From NCBI GenBank assembly GCA_002478115.1, contig DLMH01000146.1:1-5205 (forward strand): a stretch of 5,205 nucleotides of DNA, written 5' to 3'. Position 1 is the stretch's first letter. Each line of letters opens with the position of its first letter. This DNA comes from Candidatus Acidiferrum typicum (GTDB lineage Bacteria; Acidobacteriota; Terriglobia; Acidiferrales; UBA7541). Both the position numbers and the translations under genes were made by a program. The notes under the pieces were generated by a model. The model worked only from the letters and a program-made list of their open reading frames with translations, was not told the origin of the DNA and ran no database searches. Below, in pieces: positions 4,521 to 5,205 of the stretch.

Positions 4521-5205
4521 AATTCAACTCGAGAGCGAAAATGTTTCGCTTATTCACCGCAACACCAAGCCGGCTCACCATCCGATTGTTGCTCACTGCA
4601 CGGTTCGTCTTATCGAGCGTTCTGCTGTTACCAGCTCAGAACGCTGTACTAACCGGCGCAATCGGGGGTCGCGTCACCGACCAAAGGGGAGCAGTTGTGC
4701 CCGGAGCGTCGGTTGTTGTGCGGAATCTTGCGACCGGACTGCAACAGTCCGCGGTTACAAATCACTCCGGACTTTACCAGTTCCTGGCTCTCATGCCCGG
4801 AACGTACTCGGTCACGGCGACTGGAAAAAGTTTTCACGATATCGAGGCTCTGGTGCGAGTGCTGGTGGGAAACACTACATCGCAGGATCTCAGGCTGGAA
4901 GTGGGAGCCAGCAGGGAGACAGTAAAGGTCACCGGGACGATGCCACTTTTGCGGCCCGCGGAATCCTCGGCCAGCACCGTGCTTGACCGGTCTTTCGTTG
5001 ATGAACTACCGCTCAATGGACGCCGCTACACCGATTTCACGACGCTGACGCCCAATACCAGCTATGACGGCGATACTGGCCTGGTAAGCATTGCGGGACA
5101 GCAGGGCGGGGAAGACTCGGGGTACGCCAATGGAAATGGCTCGAATGCTTTCACCGTCGACGGAACCAATGCCACCAACAACTACTTCGCCGACATTATA
5201 GGCCG
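4517..5205 (+). CDS. Oar-like TonB-dependent receptor with carboxypeptidase-regulatory-like domain (N-terminal part, cut by window edge)
   Basis: The first 229 residues of an outer-membrane receptor, open to the right edge with no stop. Residues 1-43 form a long basic start (MKFNSRAKMFRLF, then RLTIRLLL) and a hydrophobic core FVLSSVLLLPAQNA, a plausible Sec signal peptide cleaved near residue 43. Residues about 47-130 are a carboxypeptidase-regulatory-like beta-sandwich: GAIGGRVTDQRGAVVPGASV, then NLATG, TNHSGLYQFLALMPGTYSV and QDLRLEVGA. The TonB plug domain begins around 150, with ELPLNGRRYTDFTTLTP (163-179) and FTVDGTNATNNY (212-223), both hallmarks of acidobacterial receptors of this class. 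Complete family members usually exceed 1000 residues, so most of the plug and the 22-strand barrel should lie beyond the window. Such receptors import substrates, often glycans or chelated metals, with energy from TonB-ExbBD; the substrate cannot be read here. It is divergent from the kinase genes. It could alternatively be labelled a generic carboxypeptidase-regulatory-like protein, but the plug motifs favour the receptor. Confidence 0.93.
   Translation, partial: MKFNSRAKMFRLFTATPSRLTIRLLLTARFVLSSVLLLPAQNAVLTGAIGGRVTDQRGAVVPGASVVVRNLATGLQQSAVTNHSGLYQFLALMPGTYSVTATGKSFHDIEALVRVLVGNTTSQDLRLEVGASRETVKVTGTMPLLRPAESSASTVLDRSFVDELPLNGRRYTDFTTLTPNTSYDGDTGLVSIAGQQGGEDSGYANGNGSNAFTVDGTNATNNYFADIIG

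Noticed and set aside
4183..4596. 137-codon minus-strand ORF
   Set aside because: It overlaps the receptor's ribosome binding site and signal peptide on the opposite strand. It shows no domain, no membrane segment and no family resemblance, so it is judged a shadow frame.

Overview
The window reads as chromosomal sequence from a moderately GC-rich Gram-negative bacterium, most likely an acidobacterium (Acidobacteriota, Terriglobia-like). This is inferred from two gene types that are abundant in that phylum. One is a membrane Ser/Thr protein kinase with a C-terminal WD40-like (PD40) propeller. The other is an Oar-like TonB-dependent receptor with an N-terminal carboxypeptidase-regulatory-like domain. 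No rRNA or other phylogenetic marker is present, so the assignment is provisional.

Layout from left to right: (1) 1-109, short non-coding sequence rich in small inverted repeats. (2) 110-541, minus strand, a stand-alone CheY-like receiver protein with a good ribosome binding site. (3) 542-1205, about 660 bp without a convincing gene. It holds a GC-rich dyad just upstream of the receiver gene, a 32-bp-spaced imperfect direct repeat, and short hydrophobic reading-frame fragments scattered over three minus-strand frames, which may be a decayed small membrane-protein gene. (4) 1206-3773, minus strand, a complete one-pass membrane Ser/Thr kinase with a large propeller sensor. (5) 3786-3974, minus strand, the broken N-terminus of a second kinase of the same family. 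It keeps the glycine-rich loop but loses homology at the catalytic lysine and stops 12 bases before the intact kinase's ATG. (6) 3975-4516, a 542-bp divergent intergenic region with a tandem 15-bp repeat, possible leader ORFs and mutually exclusive hairpin arms. (7) 4517 to the right edge, plus strand, the first 229 residues of a TonB-dependent receptor that continues beyond the window.

Functionally the region combines signalling and envelope genes. A transmembrane kinase (cytoplasmic catalytic domain, periplasmic propeller) lies divergent from an outer-membrane receptor, with a single-domain response regulator downstream of the kinase on the same strand. Divergent arrangement suggests, but does not show, that the kinase and receptor share a control region. 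I found no CRISPR array, insertion sequence, tRNA or defence system. The most unusual element is the fusion-like junction where a kinase fragment sits directly upstream of the intact kinase, with its TAA abutting a possible TTG start and overlapping a consensus TATAAT hexamer.
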